A stretch of DNA of 64,000 nucleotides from Frigoribacterium sp. PhB160 (GCF_003751785.1 NZ_RKIE01000001.1:1837564-1901563), one strand, 5' to 3'. Numbered from the stretch's first letter, positions 24,505 to 33,309 are shown. The notes: generated by a model not told the origin, from the sequence alone. Numbers and translations are program-made.

Positions 24505-24773
24505 GAGCCGCTCCCGGCGGGGACGCTCGCGTCCGCGTCGACGTCCGTGTCGAGGTCGGCGTCCGAGTCGAGGTCAGCGTCGTCGCGCTCCGGTGCACCC
24601 GGCGCGGACCGCTCCCGCGACTCGCCCGCTTCGCGCGCCCGCTCGCTCGCCCGCTCCCGCTCGCGGACCCGCGCCGCGTGCTCGAGGTGGGCCTCCTCGG
24701 CGATGCCGGCCTCCGCCTCCTCGTCGCGCATCCGGTCGTGCAGCCGCTCGCTGCCCTGGTCGCTCGTCCTCAC
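24501..24773 (-). CDS. Small highly charged protein coupled inside the peptide operon
   Basis: A 90-residue ORF running from GTG 24773 (GTGA overlap with the ATPase stop) to a TGA that overlaps the hydrolase GTG start. Overlaps at both ends mirror every other junction of this operon, which is the main argument that it is translated. The product has a basic/acidic helical middle (RVRERERASERAREAGE) and an Asp-repeat tail (DADLDSDADLDTDVDAD); it has no membrane segment, cysteine or known domain. It may be a coupling leader for the hydrolase, a small regulatory protein, or simply a disordered linker ORF. Function unknown. Confidence 0.5.
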   Translation of the reverse strand: MRTSDQGSERLHDRMRDEEAEAGIAEEAHLEHAARVRERERASERAREAGESRERSAPGAPERDDADLDSDADLDTDVDADASVPAGSGS

Positions 24774-26737
24774 GCCGACTCCCACCGGGCGACGCGGTGG
24801 CCGTCGCCGTGGTCGTCCCAGCCGTCGACGGCTCGCCACCGCGGCCGGGCGTCGCCGACGCCGGGCAGCTCGGTGGCGCCGGGGTCGAGGGTCGCCTCGA
24901 GGAGCGTCCGCGTGTACGGGTGGTTCGGCCCGCGGAAGACCGCGTCGGCCGGACCGATCTCGACGATGCGTCCGCCGGTCATGACGGCCACGCGGTCGGC
25001 CACCCCGCGCACCACGGCGAGGTCGTGGCTGATGAAGAGGCAGCTCAGCCCCTTCTCGTCGCGGAGCGCGGTGAGCAGGTCGAGCACGTCGGCCTGCACG
25101 CGGACGTCGAGCGCCGTCGTGATCTCGTCGGCGATGACCAGCTCGGGGCCCGCGGCGAGCGCGCGGGCGATGCCGACGCGCTGGCGCTGGCCGCCCGAGA
25201 GCTGGGCGGGCAGCCGCGAGGCGAAGTCGGCGGGCAGGCCGACCTCGACGAGCAGCTCGGCGACGCGCTCGGGCGACGACGAGCCGGTGAACAGCTTGAG
25301 CGGACGGGCGATCGCCGCACCGACGGTGCGCCTCGGGTTGAGCGACGTGTCGGCGTTCTGGAAGATCAGCTGCACCGCCCGCCGCACGTCCGTCGAGCGT
25401 CCGGCGACCGGACGCGTGAGGTCGCTCTCGACCCCGTCGGCACCACGGAACGCGAACGCCCCCGACTCCGCGGGGATCAGCCCGGCGAGCGCGGCGGCCA
25501 GCGTCGACTTGCCGCTGCCCGACTCCCCCACGACGGCGAGCGTCTCGCGGCGGCCGATCTCGAACGAGACGCCGTCGACGGCCGCGGGCAGGCCGCGCCC
25601 GTACCGCACGACGAGGTCGCGCGCGGTGACGACGGGCTCCCCCGCGCCTCCCCGGAACCCCGTTCCGTTCAAGACACCCCGTTCCTTCGTGGTTCTTTGA
25701 ACGGAACGTGGTTCTTCAGCGGTAGCTGCACGCGCGGCCGCGGCATCACCAGCACCAGCACCCGCCGGAGGCGCGGTGTCGGCCCCGCTCACCACCCGGC
25801 TCACCCGCTCGAGCAGCCGCGTGCCGAGCGACGACACGCGTTCTCTCGTGACGCGTCGCTCGGAACCCGAATCGCGGCCACCCGAGCCCGACCCCGACCC
25901 GACGCCCCCGACCCGCGGGATGCTCGCCAGCAGCTCCCGCGTGTACGGGTCCCGCGGCGACGCGAACAGCTCGGCCGTCGGGGCGTGCTCGACGATGACG
26001 CCGTCGCGCATGACGGCGATCTCGTCGGCCATGGTCGACACGACGCCGAGGTCGTGGCTGACGAGCACGATGGCCATGTCGAGCTCCTCCGCGAGGTCGC
26101 GGATCAGCTCGAGCACGGCGGCCTGGGTCACGACGTCGAGGGCCGTCGTCGGCTCGTCGAGCACGAGCACCCGGGGCCGCGCGGCGATCGCCATCGCGAT
26201 GGCGACGCGCTGCTGCTGCCCGCCCGAGAGCTGGTGCGGGTAGCGCCGCACGAGCGTCTCGGGGTCGGGCAGGCGCACGTGCCGAACGAGCTCGAGCACG
26301 CGGTCGTGCCCCCCGGGCAGCCCGTGGCTCTCGAGCGCCTCGCGCAGCTGGCGGCCGACCCGCATCGACGGGGTGAGCGCCTGCCCGGCGTTCTGGGCGA
26401 CGAGGGCGGCGGTGCCGCCGCGGAGGGCGCGTCGGGCGCGGTCGTCGAGCGCGAACACGTCGTCGCCGGCCACGTGGACGCTGCCGCCGACGACGCGCGA
26501 GCCGCTCCGCAGGTGGGCGAGCAGCGTGCGGGCGACGGTCGACTTGCCGCTGCCGCTCTCGCCGACGAGGCCGAGCGCGCGTCCGGCCCGCACCTCGAAG
26601 CTGACGCCGCGCACCACGGGCACCTCGCGGCGTCCGGCGGCGTACGAGATCGAGAGGTCGCGGACGCTCACGACGGCGTCGGGGGCGGTCTCGGCGAGGC
26701 GGGACGCGCCTCCTCGGGGCTGGTGCAGCGCGGTCAT
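24770..26737 (-). CDS. Dipeptide/oligopeptide ABC transporter, fused double ATPase (DppD-DppF)
   Basis: A 655-residue protein with two complete ABC domains. First: GESGSGKST near residue 56, LSGGQQQRVAIAMAIA, then LDEPTTALD. Second: GESGSGKST near 410, LSGGQRQRVGIARALA and IADEITTALDV, ending with an oligopeptide-type C-terminal tail (PYTRTLLEATLDPG). It powers the DppB/DppC-like permeases encoded upstream and overlaps them by TGATG. The roughly 100-residue linker between the two domains is low-complexity and contains a palindromic DNA insertion (25655-25714). Confidence 0.93.
   Translation of the reverse strand: MTALHQPRGGASRLAETAPDAVVSVRDLSISYAAGRREVPVVRGVSFEVRAGRALGLVGESGSGKSTVARTLLAHLRSGSRVVGGSVHVAGDDVFALDDRARRALRGGTAALVAQNAGQALTPSMRVGRQLREALESHGLPGGHDRVLELVRHVRLPDPETLVRRYPHQLSGGQQQRVAIAMAIAARPRVLVLDEPTTALDVVTQAAVLELIRDLAEELDMAIVLVSHDLGVVSTMADEIAVMRDGVIVEHAPTAELFASPRDPYTRELLASIPRVGGVGSGSGSGGRDSGSERRVTRERVSSLGTRLLERVSRVVSGADTAPPAGAGAGDAAAARAATAEEPRSVQRTTKERGVLNGTGFRGGAGEPVVTARDLVVRYGRGLPAAVDGVSFEIGRRETLAVVGESGSGKSTLAAALAGLIPAESGAFAFRGADGVESDLTRPVAGRSTDVRRAVQLIFQNADTSLNPRRTVGAAIARPLKLFTGSSSPERVAELLVEVGLPADFASRLPAQLSGGQRQRVGIARALAAGPELVIADEITTALDVRVQADVLDLLTALRDEKGLSCLFISHDLAVVRGVADRVAVMTGGRIVEIGPADAVFRGPNHPYTRTLLEATLDPGATELPGVGDARPRWRAVDGWDDHGDGHRVARWESA
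25655..25714. repeat. Palindromic element inside the ATPase coding sequence
   Basis: Arms GAACCCCGTTCCGTTCAA (25655-25672) and TTGAACGGAACGTGGTTC (25697-25714) pair over 18 bp with one mismatch; the inner 12 bp are perfect. It lies in the linker between the two ABC domains and is translated in frame. The stem core GAACCNCGTTCCG also occurs at 44101-44113 beside the 42-bp palindrome. This is consistent with a mobile REP-like or protein-coding palindromic element. Confidence 0.65.
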
Positions 26738-27705
26738 CAGATCGCTCCCTTCCGGGCGCGGTCGATGCCCAGGGTCTTGCTGAGTCCGTCGGCGCTGAGG
26801 TTGAGGCCGATCACGAGGGTGGCGAGGGCGACGACCGGGGCGAGCGTGCCGGCGGGCACGATCGTCAGGGCGGTGCGGTTCTCCTGCACCATGAGGCCCC
26901 AGTCGGGCGTCGGCGGGTTGGCGCCGAACCCGAGGAACGACAGCGTCGAGATGAGCAGGACGATCCAGGAGGCGCGCATCGCGTACTCGACCAGCACCAC
27001 GTCGGTCACGTTCGGCAGGATCTCGCGGAAGACGATGCTGAGCGGCTTCTCGCCCCGTGCCCGGGCGGCGGTCACGTAGTCCTGCGTGATCACGGTGCGG
27101 GCCGCTCCCCGAACGACCCGCGTCACGGCCGGCGCGTAGACGACGGTGACGGCGAGCACGATCACCCAGAGGCCGGAGTCGAAGACGGTGACGACGACGA
27201 GCAGCGCGAGGATCGAGGGCACGCTGAGCAGCGCGTCGACGACGCGCATGACGACCTCGTCGAGCCCGTTGTCGGCGTAGGCGGTGACGCAGCCGAGAAC
27301 GGTGCCGACGCCGACCGCGATGGTCGTCGAGAGCACGGTGACGAGCAGGGCGTAGCGGCCGCCGTTGAGCACCCGCGAGAGGATGTCGCGGCCGTACTGG
27401 TCGGTGCCGAGCCAGTGCGCCCAGCTCGTGCCGGTGAGGGCGGCGCCCGAGTCGGTGGCGACGGGGTCGTGGCCCGAGATGACGGGCGCGAGCAGGGCGA
27501 GCAGCACGTGCAGGGCGATGAGCGCGACGCCGATGCGCAGCGCCGACGAGCCGCTGAGGCTGCTCGTCAGGCCGGCACCGAGCGAGCGGAGGCGTCCGGT
27601 GCGTCCGCCGGGAGAGCCCGGCCCCGCAGGCGCCCCGGCGGTGGTCGCGGGCGGGACGCTGGTCGTGCTGACGGAGGCGCCGGCGGCAGGGGTGCGGGTG
27701 GTCAT
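26737..27705 (-). CDS. Peptide ABC transporter permease, DppC-like
   Basis: A 322-residue inner-membrane permease. A 55-residue Ala/Ser/Pro-rich leader precedes the first helix, then HWLGTDQYGRDILSRVLNGGRYAL, the DppC signature, and the coupling loop TAARARGEKPLSIVFREILPN. The end SFLGFGANPPTPDWGLM is also typical. Start ATG 27705 overlaps the DppB-like stop by ATGA. Confidence 0.93.
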   Translation of the reverse strand: MTTRTPAAGASVSTTSVPPATTAGAPAGPGSPGGRTGRLRSLGAGLTSSLSGSSALRIGVALIALHVLLALLAPVISGHDPVATDSGAALTGTSWAHWLGTDQYGRDILSRVLNGGRYALLVTVLSTTIAVGVGTVLGCVTAYADNGLDEVVMRVVDALLSVPSILALLVVVTVFDSGLWVIVLAVTVVYAPAVTRVVRGAARTVITQDYVTAARARGEKPLSIVFREILPNVTDVVLVEYAMRASWIVLLISTLSFLGFGANPPTPDWGLMVQENRTALTIVPAGTLAPVVALATLVIGLNLSADGLSKTLGIDRARKGAI

Positions 27706-28751
27706 GAGCGGGCCTTCCGTCGGGTGCGCAGCCGCGGGTCGAGCGCGAGGGCGATCAGGTCGGCCGCGAGGTTGCAGACGACGTAGACCAGGGCGCTGAC
27801 GACGGCGATGGCCTGGATGGTGGGCAGGTCGCGGGCGAAGACCGACTCGAGCATGAGCTTGCCCATGCCCGGGTAGTTGAAGACGTTCTCGACGACCACG
27901 ACGCCGCCAAGCAGCCAGGCGACGTTGAGGGCGACGACGTTGAGCGTCGGCAGCAGGGCGCTCGGCACGGCGTGGCGCCAGACGACCTGGCGCGTGGTGA
28001 GTCCCTTGAGCTCGGCGGTGGTGACGAACTCCGACGCCATGACGTCGATCGTCGACGACCGGGCGGTGCGGACGATGTAGGCGGCCATGGCGAGGGTCAG
28101 CACGATCACCGGCAGCCAGACGTTCGGCAGCAGCTCGGCGACGGTGGCGCTGTCGCCGCGCAGCACGACGGCCGGGAAGATCGGGATCGCCACGGCGAAC
28201 AGCAGCACGAGGATCGTCGCGACCATGAACTCGGGCACGCTCATCACGACGAGGCTGATCAGCGAGATCGCGTGGTCGCTCGGGCGGCCGCGGCGGACGC
28301 CCGCGACGACGCCGAGGGTGAGCGAGGCGGTGACGCCGATGATCATCGCGGGCAGGGCGATCAGCATGCTGTTGCGGAAGGCGACGAGCAGGTCGGGCCC
28401 GACGGGCGCCCCGCTGACGAGCGAGACGCCGAAGTCGCCGTGCACGGCGCCGACGAGCCACTGGCCGTAGCGCGCCCAGACGTTCTGGTCGAGGCCGAGC
28501 GTGTCGCGGAGGGCGGCGAGCGCCTCCGGGGTCGCGTCCTGGCCGAGCAGCTGCTGCGCGACGTCGCCGGGCAGCGCCTGCACGGCGAAGAAGACGAAGA
28601 ACGAGGCGAGCAGCACGGTGAGGAGGGCGGTGCCGACGCGGCGCGCGACGACGACCACGGTGGCGGCGGCGGCGCCTCGGGGGCGGGAGGGGCGCGCGGT
28701 GAGGGCCGCGCCTCCGGCGGGGGTGGGTGTCGGGGTCTGGGTGGCGGTCAT
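27702..28751 (-). CDS. Peptide ABC transporter permease, DppB-like
   Basis: A 349-residue permease with the N-terminal helix VVVARRVGTALLTVLLASFFVFFAV family pattern, an external domain, and the coupling motif VTTAELKGLTTRQVVWRHAVP. It forms the pore with the DppC-like protein. The start ATG overlaps the stop of the binding-protein gene by ATGA. Confidence 0.93.
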   Translation of the reverse strand: MTATQTPTPTPAGGAALTARPSRPRGAAAATVVVVARRVGTALLTVLLASFFVFFAVQALPGDVAQQLLGQDATPEALAALRDTLGLDQNVWARYGQWLVGAVHGDFGVSLVSGAPVGPDLLVAFRNSMLIALPAMIIGVTASLTLGVVAGVRRGRPSDHAISLISLVVMSVPEFMVATILVLLFAVAIPIFPAVVLRGDSATVAELLPNVWLPVIVLTLAMAAYIVRTARSSTIDVMASEFVTTAELKGLTTRQVVWRHAVPSALLPTLNVVALNVAWLLGGVVVVENVFNYPGMGKLMLESVFARDLPTIQAIAVVSALVYVVCNLAADLIALALDPRLRTRRKARS

Positions 28752-30460
28752 GCGCGCAGTCCGATCTGCAGGTAGTCGAACTCGAAGCCGTACTCGCGGT
28801 AGTTGACGACGTCGCGCGAGAGGCCGACGAGGCGGTCGCCGAACATCGGGGTCATGTCCGCGCTGTCCTCGACGACGACGCGCTGGGCGTCCTGGTAGAG
28901 GGTGCGGCGACGGTCGTCGTCCATCTCGGCGCGGGCGTCGTCGAGCAGCTGGTCGAAGACGGGGTTCGACCAGGCGCTCTCGTTGTAGGACGACCCGGTG
29001 CGGAAGATCTGGTTGAGCAGCTGGTCGATCGGCCGGCCGGTGAACCAGTAGCTGACGAGCAGCGGCTTCTGGAACCAGATCTGCGTGTAGTACGAGTCGG
29101 AGGAGGCGTTCCGCACCGTGAGCTGGACGCCCGCGTCGCGCACGGCGTCGCGGTAGGCGACGGCCATCGGGGTGAAGACCGACTCGTAGCTCGAGGTCCA
29201 GATCTCGGCCTGGAAGCCCTCACGGCCCGCCTGCTTGAGCAGGGCGCGGGCCTTGTCGGGGTCGTAGGCGCGCTGCTCGTCGAGCCAGGCCGACTGCGAC
29301 GGCGGGACGGGGTTGTCCCAGCCGGGCGAGCCGGTGCCCTGCAGGGCGGTGGCGACGATCTGCTGCGGGTCGTAGGCGAGCTTCATGGCCTGGCGGACCA
29401 GCGGGTCGCTGAACTCGTCGCTCGTGGCGAGCATGGGGATCGTGTACCACTGCGCGTCGGGGGCGCGGGCGACGGTGGCGCCGCTCGAGGCGCTGACGAC
29501 CTGGGCGGTGGCGAAGTCGAGGTTCGTCTGGCTGATGAGGTCGATCTGGCCGGCGAGCAGGGCGTTGACGCGCGCGGTGGTGTCCTGGATCGAGTAGAAG
29601 TCGATGCCGTCGAGCACGGGGCGGCCGGCGAAGTGGTCGTCGTTGGCCTCGATGCTGCCGACGCCCGCGGCCTCGTAGCTGCTGAGGCGGAACGGGCCGG
29701 TGCCGATGCCGGCGGTGCCGATCGTGCCGGCGCTGCCCTCGGGGATGACGTAGCACTGGTATGCCGTCAGCAGCGAGGGGAACTCGGCGTTCGGCGTGAG
29801 CAGGTCGATGCGCAGGGTGAGCGGGTCGGGGGCGCTCATGCCGCCGGGGCCGATCATCGCGGCGAGCACCTCGCCCTGGGGCGAGCCGGTGGCAGGGTCG
29901 ATGATGTGGTCGATCGTGTAGATCGCGTCGGCGGCGGTGAAGCGGCGGCCGTCGTGGAAGCGGACGCCCGAGCGCAGGCGGAACGTCCACGTCGTGCCGT
30001 CGGCGTTCGCGGACCAGTCCTCGGCGAGGTCGGGCACGGTGACGCCCTGCTCGTCGAGCTTGACGAGGCGGTTGTAGAGGGCGCCGAGGTACTCGTAGGC
30101 CGAGAGGGAGCTGGCGGGGTCGAGGGTCTCGGCGGCGCTGGCGGCGGGGCGCGCGATGCGGAGGCGACCGCCGCGGGCCGCGGTGCCGGTGGCGGCGGCC
30201 TCGGGGATGGTCGGGGCGCTGCGGGCGGGGGTGCAGCCGGCGAGGGTGAGCAGGCCGAGGCCGGCGAGCCCAGCGGCGCCGGCGAGGACGGTGCGGCGGC
30301 TCGGGGTGCGGCCGTGGTCGCGTCGGTTCTCGGCCTCGGCGGCGCGGGCGAGCTCGTGGAGCGGGTCGGTGCCTCGCGGCAGGGCGAGGGCGGCGGCGTG
30401 CCGTCGCGGCGCGGCGCCTCCGGGCGTCGGGAGCCCGGGTCGGGGGACGATCGGTGTCAT
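28748..30460 (-). CDS. Peptide ABC transporter substrate-binding lipoprotein (SBP family 5)
   Basis: A 570-residue extracellular peptide-binding protein and the first gene of the operon. A twin-arginine-type lipoprotein signal (SRRTVLAGAAGLAGLGLL, then LAGC) begins at about residue 53, so the first 50 residues may be an unusually long leader, or translation may start downstream of ATG 30460. The binding domain has LDPASSLSAYEYLGALYNRLV, YTIDHIIDPATGSPQG and LNQIFRTGSSYNESAWSNP, all typical of DppA/OppA-like proteins. GGAAGG lies about 10 nt before the ATG, and a palindromic operator is just upstream. Confidence 0.9.
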   Translation of the reverse strand: MTPIVPRPGLPTPGGAAPRRHAAALALPRGTDPLHELARAAEAENRRDHGRTPSRRTVLAGAAGLAGLGLLTLAGCTPARSAPTIPEAAATGTAARGGRLRIARPAASAAETLDPASSLSAYEYLGALYNRLVKLDEQGVTVPDLAEDWSANADGTTWTFRLRSGVRFHDGRRFTAADAIYTIDHIIDPATGSPQGEVLAAMIGPGGMSAPDPLTLRIDLLTPNAEFPSLLTAYQCYVIPEGSAGTIGTAGIGTGPFRLSSYEAAGVGSIEANDDHFAGRPVLDGIDFYSIQDTTARVNALLAGQIDLISQTNLDFATAQVVSASSGATVARAPDAQWYTIPMLATSDEFSDPLVRQAMKLAYDPQQIVATALQGTGSPGWDNPVPPSQSAWLDEQRAYDPDKARALLKQAGREGFQAEIWTSSYESVFTPMAVAYRDAVRDAGVQLTVRNASSDSYYTQIWFQKPLLVSYWFTGRPIDQLLNQIFRTGSSYNESAWSNPVFDQLLDDARAEMDDDRRRTLYQDAQRVVVEDSADMTPMFGDRLVGLSRDVVNYREYGFEFDYLQIGLRA

Positions 30461-30478
30461 GCGGGGATGGCCTTCCGT

Positions 30479-30500
30479 TTATCGTTCCGGTGAACGATAA
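30479..30500 (-). promoter_or_regulatory. Perfect 22-bp palindrome, probable TetR operator
   Basis: TTATCGTTC-CGGT-GAACGATAA, 9-bp perfect arms, 18 bp upstream of the binding-protein ATG. It is AT-rich against a GC-rich background, and its size and symmetry suit a TetR dimer. The TetR gene is the last cistron of the operon this site would control. The remainder of 30501-30694 has no gene that I can support. Confidence 0.65.
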
Positions 30501-30694
30501 GGGCTGGTCGCCCGCGCCGCGAGGCGCACACCCGGCCGGAGGCGCGGGCTGCGCCTCCCTGCTCGCCCGCCCGATCGGCATGGCAGCGCCGATCCGCGGG
30601 GCCCGGCCCGCGCCCCGACGCCCCCTGCAGCCTTAACCCACTCGTTACATGGCGTGCAGTTCTGCGTGGTGCGGCGTGCGCTCGCCTGCTGCGC

Positions 30695-30764
30695 CGAGGG
30701 CGGGTATTCGTGCGCGAGGGCGAGTCGTTCACGACCCGCTCTCGGCGACGAATGCCCGCCCTCG
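30695..30764. repeat. Long imperfect hairpin
   Basis: Outer arms CGAGGGCGGGTATTCGT (30695-30711) and ACGAATGCCCGCCCTCG (30748-30764) pair over 17 bp with one mismatch. The inner segments continue to pair with a bulge and a few mismatches, so nearly the whole 70 bp folds into one hairpin. It sits in the roughly 390-bp gap between the divergently read peptide operon (30460) and the gene at 30851, and could be a REP-like element or an RNA leader structure. Confidence 0.65.
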
Positions 30765-30850
30765 ACCCTTCGCGAGAGAGACGCACCGTGCAATCAGAGC
30801 GCCAGCGGCACATCTCCCCCTCGCGGCGGAGGCGTGTGGAACTTGCCAGC

Positions 30851-31429
30851 GTGCAGAGTAAGCGCGTGCCCGACACCCTTAGCGTCATCGAAGTCATTGC
30901 ATCTTCTATCGCGGCCGTGGCCACCGTGGGTGCACTCCTAGCGGCGGTCCGTGCTGTCGGTGACGCCAAGAAGCTCTTCAACATCGAGTCCAAGCGTGAT
31001 CAGACGGCTGCTGAAGATCGTGAGAGACAGCAGGCTTCGAAGATCAATGCGTGGTCCGCGCTCCGTCTCCTCCGGAATGACATCCAGGGCTTCGGGGTCA
31101 TCGTCTCGAATTCAAGCGAAGAACCTGTCTACGACGTCAAGGTCGCCGTCGGCGGTTTTCGGACGGCGCACGCGCCCACCCTTGCTTGTGTACCGCCGGG
31201 GCAGGTGTTCGTCGAACAGAAGCGCGTCATGGTCGAAGTCGACACGTTCCATTGGGACTACGCCAAACCCGTCACCGAGTTCGCCGATCCGCTCAGACCG
31301 TTTAGTGCGTCACAGAGCAAGCGAGTCACGGGCGTCATGTTCACGGACAGCTCCGGCCGACAGTGGCGCCGAAGCGAGACCGGGCAGCTTGAGCGCGACG
31401 CAGTCGCCGAAGCGGCCACCACCCTCTGA
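30851..31429 (+). CDS. Hypothetical protein with N-terminal membrane anchor
   Basis: A 192-residue protein from GTG 30851 (MQSKRVPDTLSVIEV). One hydrophobic helix (VIASSIAAVATVGALLAAV) is followed by a charged coiled-coil-like stretch (NIESKRDQTAAEDRERQQA) and a beta-rich domain (residues about 80-180, FGVIVSNSSEEPVYDVKVAV) that resembles an immunoglobulin-like or bounding fold. Base composition is visibly lower in GC than the operons to the left, marking the start of the accessory block. GTG 30866 is an alternative start. Function unknown. Confidence 0.55.
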   Translation: MQSKRVPDTLSVIEVIASSIAAVATVGALLAAVRAVGDAKKLFNIESKRDQTAAEDRERQQASKINAWSALRLLRNDIQGFGVIVSNSSEEPVYDVKVAVGGFRTAHAPTLACVPPGQVFVEQKRVMVEVDTFHWDYAKPVTEFADPLRPFSASQSKRVTGVMFTDSSGRQWRRSETGQLERDAVAEAATTL

Positions 31430-31456
31430 GGCCGGGCGAAGCAGCTTAGGCGGCGG

Positions 31457-31912
31457 CTAGCGGGTCCCGATGCTCGTCTGCTGGCTGACCGCGGCGACGG
31501 TCGTGACCTCGCTGATGAGCACGCGGCGCAGCTCGACGCCGTCGGCAAGGGTGACGTCGTAGGTGCGGACGGCGGTGCCGGCGTGGCCGGACCGGGTGAC
31601 GGCCGAGGTGCCGCGGGCGAGCGTCGCATCCTCGACGGTGATGGTGTCGAAGGGGATGGTCTCGGTCGACTCGACGCGCTGCACGGTGACGACAGCGCCG
31701 GGTGAGGCGGTCGGCACCGAGGTCGAGGAATCGCCGGAGACGGTGGTGGCGGTCACGCGGGAGGTCGCGGTCGCCTCCGCGGTCGCGCGCGCGGCGCCGG
31801 TGTCAGCGGCCGCGCCGACTCCCCCGCCGATGACGATGAGGAGCGCCGCGATCCCCGCCACGCCCGTCGCTGCCCGACCCCTGGCCGTCAGGCTGATCCA
31901 CCACTGCTTCAC
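31457..31912 (-). CDS. Membrane-anchored G5-domain protein
   Basis: A 151-residue protein from GTG 31912: an amphipathic start (VKQWWISLTARGRAATG), one membrane helix, a Ser/Thr/Ala linker and a C-terminal G5 domain (VQRVESTETIPFDTITVEDATLARG ... VRTYDVTLADGVELRRVLISE). G5 domains are extracellular and often bind cell-wall sugars. The same N-terminus and G5 domain occur in the broken gene at 34185-34805, so the two are paralogs. Unlike that one, it lacks a C-terminal Excalibur motif. Confidence 0.75.
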   Translation of the reverse strand: MKQWWISLTARGRAATGVAGIAALLIVIGGGVGAAADTGAARATAEATATSRVTATTVSGDSSTSVPTASPGAVVTVQRVESTETIPFDTITVEDATLARGTSAVTRSGHAGTAVRTYDVTLADGVELRRVLISEVTTVAAVSQQTSIGTR

Positions 31913-32049
31913 TGTTCTGCTCCGTGTCCTCGCGGCGCTCGGGTGCGCCGTCCCCACGATGCTTCCGCACCGGCGCGGCGCGCGTTGCACCCCATTCGAG
32001 GCAGAGACCCCGCGTCGTGGCCCCAGTGCGGGGCTGGCAGACTCACCCC

Positions 32050-32910
32050 ATGCCGCCGCTGCCGCAGGAGCCCCATGACGACCCGCCGTCGCCGGACGTC
32101 CTCCACGCGCTGAAGCCCTACATAGCCCGGTACCTGCTGGGGGCCGAGGGGTCCCTCGACCAGAGGCGTCTTGACGATCCGCAGCTCGACGTGACGATCG
32201 CGCGGCCGTACGTCATCGTCGACGAGATCGCGGACGAGTTCGAGAACGACCGTCGCGGTGGCGATGCCGACCCGGCGCTCGCCGTGCTGTTCTCCGAGCT
32301 CCGCCACAGGCGCGTCATCGAGCCCCTGCCGGCCGAGGCGAGGGCCGAGCTGGTCGCGAGCGATCAGCGCCGGGGCCCGCGGGCGACCCCGCGCCCTGAC
32401 GCCTACGCGAGGGCGTGGCAGCTCCTCTCACTCGATGACGCCGTCCGGTGTTGGCCCGACGCGTTCGAACACCCCCGGCTCCCGTCCGAGTTCGACGTGG
32501 CCTTCGACCAGGTGCTCGACAACGCACGTCGCTACCTCGCGATCGCCATGACCGACGCACGGCGAGCACTCGAGCGTCGCAGCTCCGCCGACCCCGAGTT
32601 CGACGCGTCCACCGTGCCGCCCTTCTTCTCGGAGTCCGACGTCATCGGCAACTACATCACCGACATGCACGGTGGCCGGCCTTCCCGCGCGGTCGCCCTC
32701 CTGGTCGAGGAGCTGCGCCGCCACGACCTGATCCGCTCCCTCGACGAGTCCGCTCGGGCGGCCCTCACGGCGAGCGACTCCCGCCGCTTCCCCCGCGCCT
32801 CCCCCACCCGGCCGATGTACGGGCCCGGGACGTGGGAGATCGTCGACCTGCCCCGCGTAGCACTCCTCTGGCCCGAGGCGTTCCGCGGCTTGGACGCCTC
32901 AGGCAAATGA
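32050..32910 (+). CDS. Unknown protein made of two tandem repeats
   Basis: A 286-residue protein read from ATG 32050. Residues about 18-145 and 150-280 are diverged copies of one module: a helix (PYIARYLLG / ARRYLAIAM), an acidic segment, IVDEIADEFENDRRGGDAD versus VIGNYITDMHGGRPSRA, LAVLFSELRHRRVIEPL versus VALLVEELRRHDLIRSL, then VASDQRR versus TASDSRR, and a final WPDAFE / WPEAFRG. I know no family with this pattern. A damaged second copy of the gene follows at 33310. The start region CAGACT plus 7 nt before ATG is shared by both copies and may be a weak leaderless promoter. Confidence 0.65.
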   Translation: MPPLPQEPHDDPPSPDVLHALKPYIARYLLGAEGSLDQRRLDDPQLDVTIARPYVIVDEIADEFENDRRGGDADPALAVLFSELRHRRVIEPLPAEARAELVASDQRRGPRATPRPDAYARAWQLLSLDDAVRCWPDAFEHPRLPSEFDVAFDQVLDNARRYLAIAMTDARRALERRSSADPEFDASTVPPFFSESDVIGNYITDMHGGRPSRAVALLVEELRRHDLIRSLDESARAALTASDSRRFPRASPTRPMYGPGTWEIVDLPRVALLWPEAFRGLDASGK

Positions 32911-33113
32911 CACGAGCCGGCTCGCCGTGGCGCATCCGGAAGCTGTGAGGCGCCGCCCAGCCTGGTCGCTCGTGCGGCGATCTCATCTGCCCCGATGCGA
33001 CCTCGAAGATCGTGTCTCTCGGCGACTCAAGACTCGGACCGGGAGGCGCGGGCGACGAGCGAGGGAAAGCACCCTCCGAGCCTCCACCAAATCAGTACCG
33101 CCTCCTGCCGTCG

Positions 33114-33135
33114 CCCAGAAACCGGCGAGTTTCTG
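33114..33135. repeat. Short perfect inverted repeat
   Basis: CCAGAAAC-CGGCGA-GTTTCTGG, 8-bp arms with a 6-nt loop, in the roughly 400 bp between the two-repeat gene and its damaged copy. That interval has no gene I can support. The structure could be a weak terminator for the 32050 gene or an operator; it lacks a T run. Confidence 0.4.
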
Positions 33136-33309
33136 GCGCGCGTCGCGTCGGCGCCGCCGATGCCGCGGTTGCGGTCGGCGGCTCCGTCGCGTCCATCGTC
33201 ATCATGGCGACGACGCTCGGGAAGCGCGCTTGCCCCGCAATCGCGACGCGGCGCCCTGTCGTCCCACCGGGCACCGCAGCACCCGTCGCCTCCCTGGCAG
33301 ACTCGCCCC

